Source: Cryobacterium mannosilyticum
GTDB lineage: Bacteria > Actinomycetota > Actinomycetes > Actinomycetales > Microbacteriaceae
Assembly: GCF_004402705.1 (NCBI RefSeq)
Contig: NZ_SOFM01000009.1
Span: forward strand, 1 to 64,000
Length of the DNA: 64,000 bases
Direction: 5' to 3'
Shown here: in pieces, positions 24,178 through 31,457 of the stretch
How positions within the stretch are numbered: position 1 is the stretch's first letter
Layout of the letters: every line of letters begins with the position of its first letter
The notes under the pieces: model-generated
Databases searched by the model: none
What the model was told of the DNA's origin: nothing
The model's input: only the letters and a program-made list of their open reading frames with translations
Translations under genes and position numbers: made by a program

Positions 24178-24294
24178 CTACTCACCGGGTCGGACGGTTT
24201 CCTTGCAGGACTCGCACCACCATGCCCCGACGACAGGTTCCATCGGTTCCAAGCACTTCGGGCAGTTGGGTGTGCTTAGGCCGTCGTCTTCCAT
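24178..24294 (-). CDS. Mini zinc-ribbon protein (38 aa)
   Basis: The ORF encodes a 38-residue protein with NCPKCLEPMEPVVGAWWCESCKE, a textbook CxxC...CxxC zinc ribbon. It lies between the membrane protein gene and the HNH gene on the same strand, 46 bases after the former and 22 before the latter. The cysteine spacing makes it likely to be real despite its length. A nucleic-acid or protein partner role is an inference. Confidence 0.6.
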   Translation of the reverse strand: MEDDGLSTPNCPKCLEPMEPVVGAWWCESCKETVRPGE

Positions 24295-24340
24295 TGTCCC
24301 ATGCTATTCGCGATGTCGCCAAGCGGCATCGTTCACATAG

Positions 24341-25186
24341 TTAGAACGGTGTCTCGTCGGAATTCCATTGGCTCGGCGCAGGCGGCGGCGCAGGTTCCCA
24401 GCCGGGCACGAAGATCGTTTGAGCCCGATGAGTACCGTTCTCGTCGTACCAGCTGACCTCAAAAGGGGCACCACTCCAGCGTGCATGCTCATCGAACCTT
24501 GCCAGAAATTCACCGTATTCGTTGCCCGACAGATCCTCGAAGGTGGCAGCGTCCAGGATGGTGACCTCTGAGTAACCGTTTCTGTCGGTTTCGCCCTCAA
24601 CCCTGACCTCTTTGGCAAAGCTGCGTGGGACATGGTTGGTCAGGAGGAAATTCTCCACACCCCTGTCAAAGTCGTTGTGAATGATAGTCCAGCGAGGATC
24701 AGGGAGGGGAATTACCGGGCCACCGGTCGCAATGGAGGACCCCGCCACACGGTTGATCACCACATTGGGACGGTTAGTCGCTTCCACGTACAACTTTTTC
24801 GCCTCTTCGAGGTCCTGTTTCTGCTGGTCGTATTGGTGAGCCGCCTCTAGGGCGACATTCGCCATATCTGTCCGTAGTACCCCAATCACGTGTAGGAGTC
24901 CTCGGTTGCTGACAGGCCTCCATGACCACAAACATTTGAAACTGCGACCGAGGCTTCCCCAGATAGTCCTCCGCCATGGCGTGACAATGAAGGTCATAAC
25001 AAAGAGCACCAAGGCGACGCCAATGACCGTGCCGATCATGTAGACCCACGTGGGCCACTTGTTGTCAGCGGCCAATCCGTCTAGCGCCTTCGTAATCGGC
25101 CAGCCGAGGACAGCACCGATCACCGAGCCAATCAGTAACTCCACCGGCGTGCCCAGCCGGCCCTTGGTCGTAGTCTCTTCACTCAC
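24341..25186 (-). CDS. Two-TM membrane protein with coiled coil and soluble C-domain, cargo
   Basis: The 281-residue protein has two membrane helices near residues 15-35 and 47-67. A predicted coiled coil (NVALEAAHQYDQQKQDLEEAKKLYVEATN) and a soluble C-terminal domain of about 130 residues follow. No family is recognised. Layout and place, upstream of a zinc ribbon and an HNH protein, would fit a membrane sensor or effector of an anti-phage module, or a superinfection factor. That is speculative. Confidence 0.7.
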   Translation of the reverse strand: MSEETTTKGRLGTPVELLIGSVIGAVLGWPITKALDGLAADNKWPTWVYMIGTVIGVALVLFVMTFIVTPWRRTIWGSLGRSFKCLWSWRPVSNRGLLHVIGVLRTDMANVALEAAHQYDQQKQDLEEAKKLYVEATNRPNVVINRVAGSSIATGGPVIPLPDPRWTIIHNDFDRGVENFLLTNHVPRSFAKEVRVEGETDRNGYSEVTILDAATFEDLSGNEYGEFLARFDEHARWSGAPFEVSWYDENGTHRAQTIFVPGWEPAPPPAPSQWNSDETPF

Positions 25187-25312
25187 CCCTGAAGATTACC
25201 GAACGGTCTGGACAGAATGCGCTTGCATAGGCCCCGACGCGCTCGCTCAGGCATTGAGAGCACCGGTTCGATAGTTGATATCCCCGGTGCCCTCGATGCG
25301 TCTGCCGGTCTT

Positions 25313-25531
25313 CTACGAATCTGACCGCTTGAACTCGATTGGTCCCTCGAACGCGTCGTGGATCGCCTCGCGGACGAGATCGGCCATGTCAGTGGCAACG
25401 CACGCGATTTCGGACAAGTCCGAGACTCCGTCGTAGTACTCCTCGCCAGGCTTCGAGATCGAGCCTGTGAAGCTGCCGTCGTCGTTTCGCGTGACGCCGA
25501 TGGTGAGGATGATTTCCTTGTTGGTGGACAT
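25313..25531 (-). CDS. HicB/UPF0150-like small protein
   Basis: The 72-residue protein (MSTNKEIILTIGVTRNDDGSFTGSISKPGEEYYDGVSDLSEIACVATDMADLVREAIHDAFEG) has the length and strand-helix pattern of HicB-like antitoxin folds, but no HTH or HicA partner. Start ATG 25531 follows AGGAGG. It lies just downstream of the integrase gene on the same strand, a location where directionality factors of serine integrases are sometimes found. That role is unproven. Confidence 0.6.
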   Translation of the reverse strand: MSTNKEIILTIGVTRNDDGSFTGSISKPGEEYYDGVSDLSEIACVATDMADLVREAIHDAFEGPIEFKRSDS

Positions 25532-25679
25532 GATGGTTCCTCCTGATGGAATGCACGACATAGCGTGCTGCTTCACCGGAGGCTCTGTCCGCTATCAACT
25601 ACTGCGAAGGTATGAACCTCGCCCGCCTACCTTACGAAGTTGCGGACGCGAATGCTTCAGTCCGATAAGCATATACCAA

Positions 25680-27284
25680 TCAGGCTGTCCACTTCCAGAC
25701 GATCTGAACACGCTGCTTCACGATGTCGAGCATGTGTTCGCGCTGCCGTTCCTGAAGTGACTCGTCAGACTCGCCGCGCGTGCGCGGGAGCGCCGGCGAG
25801 ACGCCCTTAGGCCGGTCGTTGATGATTACTCTGTCGATGAAGCCTCGTAGCGCTGCACGCCGTCTACCGGGTGCCCATGTCGGCCACGTCGCTGCCAGTC
25901 CACCGATGTTCTTGAATGCCTCATCCATTACCGGCCGAACCACGAGCCGGTCTATCTCGCGCTCGATGCCGTCGAGTTCATCATCGATGCGGTCCATCTC
26001 CCGCTTGGCTTCAGCTTCACTCTCAATAATGCCCGCGACGAAGGCTCGCTTCACTCGCCCGCGCTGATCCCGCAACGCCGACCGTTCGGTTTCGAAAGCG
26101 TCGATGCGATCGTTGACGCGAGGGTCTTTTTCGGACATGCGCTGATCCCACCGCGGCGTCGCCTCGAGGCGTGCAATGACCTCGCGCCACACATACTGTT
26201 CGAGCGCACGGTGGTCGATCGCCACACGCCCGGTGTCCTGCCAGACTTTCACCTTCTCGCCATTGCGAGTGACCTCGCGAAGTTTCTGGACGTGGTGTTT
26301 GGGGTCAGCACCGTGCACGCGGTTGAGGCAGCCGATACTGATCTGCACATAATCCTTTGAGCGTCGTTTCTGTGACGACACCAACGGTTTGCCGCAGTGC
26401 CCGCACACAGTCAGTCCACCGGTCATCGCATATTTGCCACCCTTGACACCAGGGGAGTGGGTCACCTTTCGCGAGGGATCGGTGAGCAGCGTTTGCAAGC
26501 GGTCGAATGTGCGCTGATCGAGGATGGCATCCCAACCCTTCACACCTGCCTTTGTCTCACCGAGCATCGCCCGGTTCATGAGGATAGATCGGAGATTGGG
26601 CTGTCGCCAATGGTTGCCCTTTCGTGATCGGTGCTTCGGCTCCGGGCCTCCTGGCACTGTCGAGCTATTCCAGTCCTTGACGATCGAGGCCATTGCCTCT
26701 CGATCGTCGAGCAAACGTCGCGCGGCTTCTTTGATGAGTTGGACCTCGCCCGGCTCGGCCACCAGAGTGCCTCCCTCGGCGTGGTAGCCATACGGGGCAG
26801 GCCCACCGTGCCATTGCCCTGATTCGCGACGTGCTTGCTTGCTCCGCTTCTGGCGCGCGCTTGCACGCTCGGTCTCGCCTTTAGCAACAGCTACTTTGAC
26901 CCGAGCGTACAAACGCCCTCCATCTGTCCCGAGGTCGGCTTCACCGTTGGCTGTGACGACAATGACGGACTTGGATTCCGCAGCATCGATCCAGTCCTCG
27001 AGCTGGCGAGGCTGGCGGGTGAGGCGGTCGAGATCCCAGCAAATTACAGATGCGTATTTGCCCGCCGCGAAGTCGCGCACCAACCGTTCATACTGAGGCC
27101 GATGAACGAGCTTGTCCCCAGCCGTTAGATTCCGATCGATGTACTCATCGACGACGATCCAATCGCGCTCCTTTGCAAGCTTGCGCGAGTCCTCTAACTG
27201 AGTGTCGATGCCAACTTTCTTACCGTCGCGGTCCACCGACAGACGCGCGTAAATTGCCGCGAGGGGCTTGCGAATGTTTTCCAT
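25680..27284 (-). CDS. Large serine recombinase (phage integrase)
   Basis: The 534-residue protein has the catalytic N-domain with nucleophile Ser16 (AIYARLSVDRDGKK), VICWDLDRLTRQPRQLEDW and EADLGTDGGRLYARVKVAVAKGETERASARQKRSKQ. Next come the recombinase domain (GPAPYGYHAEGG...AARRLLDDREAMASIVKDWN), a zinc ribbon starting VCGHCGKPL, and a long coiled-coil C-terminus. It joins attP and attB. The split comM shows where. ATG 27284 is the start because the conserved domain begins there and a TATAAT sits ten bases upstream, giving a leaderless mRNA. The frame stays open further upstream into comM, but that is not part of the gene. Confidence 0.95.
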   Translation of the reverse strand: MENIRKPLAAIYARLSVDRDGKKVGIDTQLEDSRKLAKERDWIVVDEYIDRNLTAGDKLVHRPQYERLVRDFAAGKYASVICWDLDRLTRQPRQLEDWIDAAESKSVIVVTANGEADLGTDGGRLYARVKVAVAKGETERASARQKRSKQARRESGQWHGGPAPYGYHAEGGTLVAEPGEVQLIKEAARRLLDDREAMASIVKDWNSSTVPGGPEPKHRSRKGNHWRQPNLRSILMNRAMLGETKAGVKGWDAILDQRTFDRLQTLLTDPSRKVTHSPGVKGGKYAMTGGLTVCGHCGKPLVSSQKRRSKDYVQISIGCLNRVHGADPKHHVQKLREVTRNGEKVKVWQDTGRVAIDHRALEQYVWREVIARLEATPRWDQRMSEKDPRVNDRIDAFETERSALRDQRGRVKRAFVAGIIESEAEAKREMDRIDDELDGIEREIDRLVVRPVMDEAFKNIGGLAATWPTWAPGRRRAALRGFIDRVIINDRPKGVSPALPRTRGESDESLQERQREHMLDIVKQRVQIVWKWTA

Positions 27285-27293
27285 GATATAGGT

Positions 27294-27299
27294 ATTATA
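27294..27299 (-). promoter_or_regulatory. Integrase -10 element beside attR
   Basis: A perfect TATAAT (27299-27294 on the minus strand) lies ten bases before the integrase ATG. The -35 position falls across the attachment core. In the integrated state it reads CGGGGC from comM. In the excised circle it would read TTGCGC with an 18-base spacer. Confidence 0.6.
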
Positions 27300-27314
27300 T
27301 TCTGCACTATCGCT

Positions 27315-27319
27315 GAGGC
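27315..27319 (+). other. attR core (GAGGC)
   Basis: This is the right copy of the pentamer shared with 14564-14568. Comm coding sequence resumes directly after it with C-CCG-GAG-TTC, continuing Ala309-Pro-Glu-Phe of the Walker B region. Confidence 0.85.
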
Positions 27320-27929
27320 CCCGGAGTTCGCCTCGGCCGTGCTCGACGCGCTCCGCCAGCCGCTGGAGTCGGGTGTGATCAGCATCCATCGAGCGAACGC
27401 CGTGGCCCGGTTCCCGGCCAGGTTTCAGCTCGTGATGGCCGCCAACCCGTGTCCCTGCGGCCAGTACGGGGCCGCCGACCTCGACTGCAGCTGCCCGCCG
27501 AGCGCCCGGAGACGATACCTCGCCCGGCTCTCCGGCCCCCTGCTCGACCGGATCGACATCCAGCTGCGGGTGCAGCGCGTCACGGCCGCGCAGTTGCGCC
27601 TGGCCGCCGACGGTCCACGCCTGACCAGTGCGACGGCGAGAGCGCACGTTGAGCAGGCCAGGGCCGCGGCGGCGGAACGGCTGGCAGACACGCCATGGTC
27701 GCTCAATTCGGAGGTGCCGGGGCCGTGGCTGCGGGGCGCACACGCCAGGCTCCCCGGCGAGGCGACCGCGATCCTCGACCGGGCGCTGGAACGCGGCGGG
27801 ATCACCATGCGCGGCTATGACCGGGTGCTCCGGGTGGCCTGGTCAATCGCCGACCTCGGCGGCGTTGCACGCCCCGGCGCCGAACAGGTCGGGCAAGCGC
27901 TCTACCTGCGGAAGGGAATGACATCATGA
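27320..27929 (+). pseudogene. comM: ComM (YifB), 3' part
   Basis: Codons 310-511 continue ComM with PEFASAVLDALRQPLESG, the arginine-rich ISIHRANAVARFPARFQLVMAANPCPCGQYG...DCSCPPS zinc motif, LSGPLLDRIDIQL and the C-terminal MgChlI-type domain (RGYDRVLRVAWSIADLGG). Together with codons 1-308 and the junction codon it makes 511 residues, normal for ComM. On its own it lacks Walker A and a start with a good ribosome-binding site (GTG 27339 is possible). Its TGA overlaps the dprA ATG, so any dprA translation coupled to it may suffer. Confidence 0.95.
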
Positions 27930-29200
27930 CGCTTTTCGGACTGGACGAGGCCGCGGTGGCCGGGCTTGCGGAAGGCGTGCGCCCGTCGCACGCCCCCCGG
28001 GCCGGGATGGAACCCGGCCTCGCGGGCGAGGTGTTCGCCCGGGCGGCCTGGACCTGCATCGCCGAGCCAGGGGACGGCACCGCCGGAGTGCTGGTCGACC
28101 GGCTCGGTGCCGGGCCGGCCCTGGCCGCCGTGCTCGAGCCGGGCTCGCCAGGCAGGCTCGCCGCGCGGGTCGGGGCCACCGGCGTGCCGGAGGGCTTCGC
28201 GGAGGAACTGGGGCAGGCCCTGCAGCGGTGGCGTCCGCGCCTGTCTGCGGGGGAAGTCACCCGTTGCCTCCAGCAGGCGGCCCGGGTGGGCGCCCGGCTG
28301 GCCCTGCCTGGTGACGAGGTGTGGCCCGCCGGGGTCGACGACCTCGGCCGGAATGCCCCGCTCGCCCTGTGGTGGCGAGGCACCGCCCCGGCCCTGGCCT
28401 CGCTGGCGAACTCGATCGCCCTGGTCGGGGCGAGGGCGGCCACCGGGTACGGCGAACACGTCGCCATGGAATCCTCGGCCGGGCTGGTCGACCGCGGGTT
28501 CACGATCGTCTCCGGGGCTGCCTACGGCATCGACGGGATGGCCCACCGGGCGGCCCTCGCCAGCTCAGGGCTCACCGTCGCCTTTCTCGCCGGGGGAGTC
28601 GACCGGTTCTACCCGAGCGGCCACGACGCGCTGCTGGGGCGCATCGTGGCCGCCGGCGCGGTGGTCTCCGAACTGCCGTGCGGGGCTGCCCCGACGAAGT
28701 GGCGATTCCTGCAACGCAACAGGTTGATCGCGGCGTCCAGTGCGGCCACGATCGTGTTGGAGGCAGGCTGGCGGTCGGGTTCGCTCAACACGGCCGGGCA
28801 TGCCGCCGCCCTTGGTCGCCCGTTGGGGGCCGTGCCGGGCCCGGTCACCTCTCCGACGTCGGCCGGCTGCCACCGGCTGATCCGCGAATACGACGCCGTG
28901 TGCGTGACCACGGCAGCGGAGATGGCCGAACTCGTCGGCGACCGGGTGGTCCAGGTGCCGCTCGACTTCCCCGGTGACAGTGAGACGGGCGCCCGGGGCG
29001 GCGCACCGGGCCGGGGTGAACGCACCAGCGACCAGATCCGGGTGTTCGACGCGTTGAGCGCCCGGTCCCCGCGCACCGTGCATGACGTGGCCCGCCGGGC
29101 GGGCCTGTCCGTCGCGGCCGTCCAGGGTGCCCTCGGCGGCCTCGACCTCGAGGGCGCCGCCCGGGAACGTGAAACCGGCTGGGTGCGCGCCTCCACCTGA
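27926..29200 (+). CDS. dprA: DNA processing protein DprA
   Basis: The 424-residue protein has a degenerate N-terminal helical region and the Rossmann-like DprA core: ALWWRGTAPALASLANSIALVGARAATGYGEHVA, IVSGAAYGIDGMAHRAAL, VAFLAGGVDRFYPSGHDAL and RFLQRNRLIAASSAATIVLEA. A C-terminal winged helix follows (TVHDVARRAGLSVAAVQGALGGLDLEG). DprA loads RecA on incoming single-stranded DNA. It overlaps the comM stop (ATGA), so the element upstream is polar on it unless a local promoter exists. Confidence 0.95.
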   Translation: MTLFGLDEAAVAGLAEGVRPSHAPRAGMEPGLAGEVFARAAWTCIAEPGDGTAGVLVDRLGAGPALAAVLEPGSPGRLAARVGATGVPEGFAEELGQALQRWRPRLSAGEVTRCLQQAARVGARLALPGDEVWPAGVDDLGRNAPLALWWRGTAPALASLANSIALVGARAATGYGEHVAMESSAGLVDRGFTIVSGAAYGIDGMAHRAALASSGLTVAFLAGGVDRFYPSGHDALLGRIVAAGAVVSELPCGAAPTKWRFLQRNRLIAASSAATIVLEAGWRSGSLNTAGHAAALGRPLGAVPGPVTSPTSAGCHRLIREYDAVCVTTAAEMAELVGDRVVQVPLDFPGDSETGARGGAPGRGERTSDQIRVFDALSARSPRTVHDVARRAGLSVAAVQGALGGLDLEGAARERETGWVRAST

Positions 29201-29222
29201 CCCGCGGGTTAGGTTGGACAGC

Positions 29223-30356
29223 ATGACGCAGGCAACGATGCTCAGCTCAATCCTCTACGACACCGGGTTGCCGCGCCCCTACGCCGACAGCCGGCCGCTG
29301 CGCCACGAGACGGTGGCGGTGCCGGCGCCACGTCCGGGCGAGGTGCTGGTGAAGATCGAACGGGCCAGCCTGTGCCACTCCGACCTCTCCGTGGTCAACG
29401 GGTCCCGGCCCCGTCCGCTGCCGATGGCGCTCGGGCACGAGGCTGCCGGGACGATCGCCGAGGTCGGCGCCGGCGTGACGGATGTCCAGGTCGGCGACCG
29501 GGTTGTGCTCGTCTTCGTGCCGAGCTGCGGCGACTGCCGCGCCTGCGACGCCGGCCGCCCGGCCCTCTGCCACCGCGGTGCGGAAGCCAACGGCAGCGGA
29601 GACCTCCTGCACGGACCGGCCGCCCTCAGGACGGCGTCGGGAGTGAGGCTCAACCACCACCTCGGGGTCTCCGCCTTCTCCGGGTTCGCGGTCGTCGCCC
29701 GCGAGTCCGTGGTCGTCATCGACGAGGATGTCCCGTTCGACATCGCGGCCCTGTTCGGCTGTGCGGCGCTGACCGGGATCGGCGCCGTGCGGAACACCGC
29801 CCGGCTGGCCCCCGGCCAGTCCGTGGTCGTCTTCGGTCTGGGCGCGGTGGGCCTGATGGCGGTCATGGCGGCCGCCCGCATTCCCGGAACCTGCGTGATC
29901 GCCGTCGATCCGCTCCCCGAGAAGCAGCGCCTCGCCCTCCGGGCCGGCGCCGATCATGCCGGTTCCCCCGACCAGGCCGCAGCGCTCGTCGCGGAGTACG
30001 CCGGGGACGGCGTCGACGTCGCCATCGAGGCCGTCGGCAGCGCCCGGGTGATGGAGGCCTGCCTCGGGCTCCTCACCCGAGGCGGCGCCCTGGTCTCGGT
30101 CGGGCTGCCGCATCCCGACCAGATCCTCAGCGTGCCGGCGCTGCAGTTCGCGGGAACCGGCGTGCGTTTGCTCGGCTCCTACCTCGGCGATTCCCTGCCG
30201 GCGCGGGACATCCCGCTCTATCTCCAGATGTGGCGTGACGGCACCCTCCCCGTCGAGCTGCTGCACACCGACACGAAGCCGATAGCCGAGCTCAACGAGG
30301 GGCTCGATGCGCTCGCCGACGGGGCCGTGGTGCGGCGGCTCTTCGCCTTCGCCTGA
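29223..30356 (+). CDS. Zinc-dependent alcohol dehydrogenase (MDR family)
   Basis: The 377-residue protein has the catalytic-zinc region (ASLCHSDLSVVNG, GHEAAGTI), the structural zinc cysteines (CGDCRACDAGRPALCHRG), and the Rossmann motif VVVFGLGAVGLMAVMAAA. It oxidises alcohols or reduces aldehydes with NAD(P). The conserved His-x-Asp and the class III-like region suggest an aryl/aliphatic alcohol or mycothiol-type dehydrogenase, but substrate is not determinable. TAGGTT seven bases before the ATG at 29223 suggests a leaderless mRNA. Confidence 0.9.
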   Translation: MTQATMLSSILYDTGLPRPYADSRPLRHETVAVPAPRPGEVLVKIERASLCHSDLSVVNGSRPRPLPMALGHEAAGTIAEVGAGVTDVQVGDRVVLVFVPSCGDCRACDAGRPALCHRGAEANGSGDLLHGPAALRTASGVRLNHHLGVSAFSGFAVVARESVVVIDEDVPFDIAALFGCAALTGIGAVRNTARLAPGQSVVVFGLGAVGLMAVMAAARIPGTCVIAVDPLPEKQRLALRAGADHAGSPDQAAALVAEYAGDGVDVAIEAVGSARVMEACLGLLTRGGALVSVGLPHPDQILSVPALQFAGTGVRLLGSYLGDSLPARDIPLYLQMWRDGTLPVELLHTDTKPIAELNEGLDALADGAVVRRLFAFA

Positions 30357-30419
30357 CCCGGACGTGCGGCGCACCCCGCGAGCGTCGGGGGCGAGCCGTA
30401 GTGTGAGCGACATCGATGA

Positions 30420-30434
30420 AAGGCAAGGCAAGGC
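30420..30434 (+). repeat. AAGGC x3 tandem repeat forming the ribosome-binding region
   Basis: Three perfect copies of AAGGC end directly at the ATG of the phosphoesterase gene and supply its purine-rich ribosome-binding region. A change in copy number would alter spacing or strength of the site. Confidence 0.7.
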
Positions 30435-31406
30435 ATGGCAGTCGTCCCGAACCAGCAGGTCCAGCAGACCCACCAGGTCCAGCAGGTCCAGCAGATCCAG
30501 ATGGGCCAGCACGGGCCGGCCAGCCACCTGATCGCCCACATCAGCGACACGCACTTCCTCGGCGGCTCTCGGGCGCTCTACGGAACAGTCGACACCGACA
30601 CGCCCGTGCGCCAGGCGCTGGCCCAACTCGAACGCTCCGGGCTGCGCCCCGACGCTCTCGTTTTCACCGGCGACATCGCCGACACCGGGGAAGCGGATGC
30701 CTATCGCCGGGTGCGCGCCCTCGTCGAGGCGTCGGCCGATCGACTCGGCGCCCAGGTCGTCTGGGTGATGGGCAACCACGACAAGCGAGCCGCATTCCGC
30801 ACCGACCTCCTCGGCCAGGCCGGGTCCGACGCTCCGGTCGACGCGGTGTTCGACCTCGGGGGAGTCCGCCTGATCGCGCTCGACAGCAGCGTTCCCGGTT
30901 ATCACCACGGCGAGCTCACCCAGTCCCAGCTCGACTGGCTGGCCGACCTGCTCAGCGAACCGGCACCCCACGGCACGGTGCTGGCCCTGCACCACCCGCC
31001 CATCCCCACCATGATTCCGCTGATGAGCATCCTGGAACTCCGCGGCCAGGCCCGGCTTGCCGAGGTGATCGCCGGCAGCGACGTCCGGACCATCCTCGGC
31101 GGTCACCTCCACTACGCCACGACCGGACTGTTCGCGGGCGTCCCGGTCTCCGTCGCCGCCGCCACCTGCTACACCCTCGATGCGAGCGCCCCGCAGGGGG
31201 AACTGGTCGGGCAGAGCGGTGGGCAGTCGATCAACCTCGTGCACGTCTATGACGACCAGATCGTGCACTCGACCGTGCCGCTGGGCGAATTCGACGTCGC
31301 GACCAGGTTCGACCCGGCATTCCTGGCCCGGATGCAGTCGCTCAGCCCTGAGGAACGCACCGAGGCCTTCTCCCGCCAGGTCGACTCGACTGGAAGCGTG
31401 GCGTGA
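30435..31406 (+). CDS. Calcineurin-like metallophosphoesterase (CpdA-type)
   Basis: The 323-residue protein has the metallophosphoesterase series HISDTHF, FTGDIADTG, VMGNHDK, LHHPP and GGHLHY, which bind two metals. This set is typical of class III cyclic-nucleotide phosphodiesterases such as CpdA/Rv0805, so cAMP hydrolysis is plausible. The first 25 residues are a Gln-rich stretch (QQVQQTHQVQQVQQIQ) encoded by 9-base repeats and look non-conserved. Its TGA overlaps the xerC GTG, linking expression. Confidence 0.9.
   Translation: MAVVPNQQVQQTHQVQQVQQIQMGQHGPASHLIAHISDTHFLGGSRALYGTVDTDTPVRQALAQLERSGLRPDALVFTGDIADTGEADAYRRVRALVEASADRLGAQVVWVMGNHDKRAAFRTDLLGQAGSDAPVDAVFDLGGVRLIALDSSVPGYHHGELTQSQLDWLADLLSEPAPHGTVLALHHPPIPTMIPLMSILELRGQARLAEVIAGSDVRTILGGHLHYATTGLFAGVPVSVAAATCYTLDASAPQGELVGQSGGQSINLVHVYDDQIVHSTVPLGEFDVATRFDPAFLARMQSLSPEERTEAFSRQVDSTGSVA
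30452..30500 (+). repeat. Degenerate 9-bp repeats encoding the Gln-rich N-terminus
   Basis: Units of CAGGTCCAG/CAGCAGGTC recur about five times and encode (VQQ)n. The length keeps the frame, so copy-number change would only alter tail length. Confidence 0.75.
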
Positions 31407-31457
31407 CAGGCCAATCCGTGACAGGCCAATCCGTGACAGGGCAGACCGTGGCGGGGC
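31403..31457 (+). repeat. 15-bp tandem repeat with stacked GTG start codons in xerC
   Basis: GTGACAGGCCAATCC occurs twice exactly (31403, 31418), then as degenerate copies at 31433 and 31448. Every copy starts with GTG in the xerC frame. Confidence 0.85.

Larger units (their letters stand above)
14569..27319. mobile_element. Capsid-encoding phage-satellite-like integrative element in comM (12,751 bp)
   Basis: The element is bounded by GAGGC repeats inside comM. It is visibly less GC-rich than its flanks and carries a large serine integrase at its right end reading leftward. The rightward part holds a phage capsid gene, an HGG zinc protein, small overlapping ORFs, an Xre regulator, a prim-pol/RecA-fold replication protein, an iteron array, a resolvase and a tRNA-like sequence. 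The leftward part holds integrase, a HicB-like protein, a membrane protein, a zinc ribbon and an HNH protein. I see no portal, large terminase, maturation protease, tail or lysis gene. It fits a phage satellite with its own replication and capsid gene better than a degraded prophage, because its cassettes look intact and are tightly packed. Confidence 0.85.

Noticed and set aside
14569..27319. Ordinary degraded prophage
   Set aside because: Genes are intact and overlapping with retained promoters and terminators, and the size and gene set match a self-replicating satellite better. A degraded prophage cannot be fully excluded without homology searches.
27285..27743. N-terminal extension of the integrase frame into comM
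   Set aside because: The frame stays open by chance through host DNA. The catalytic domain, and a -10 element, define the start at 27284.
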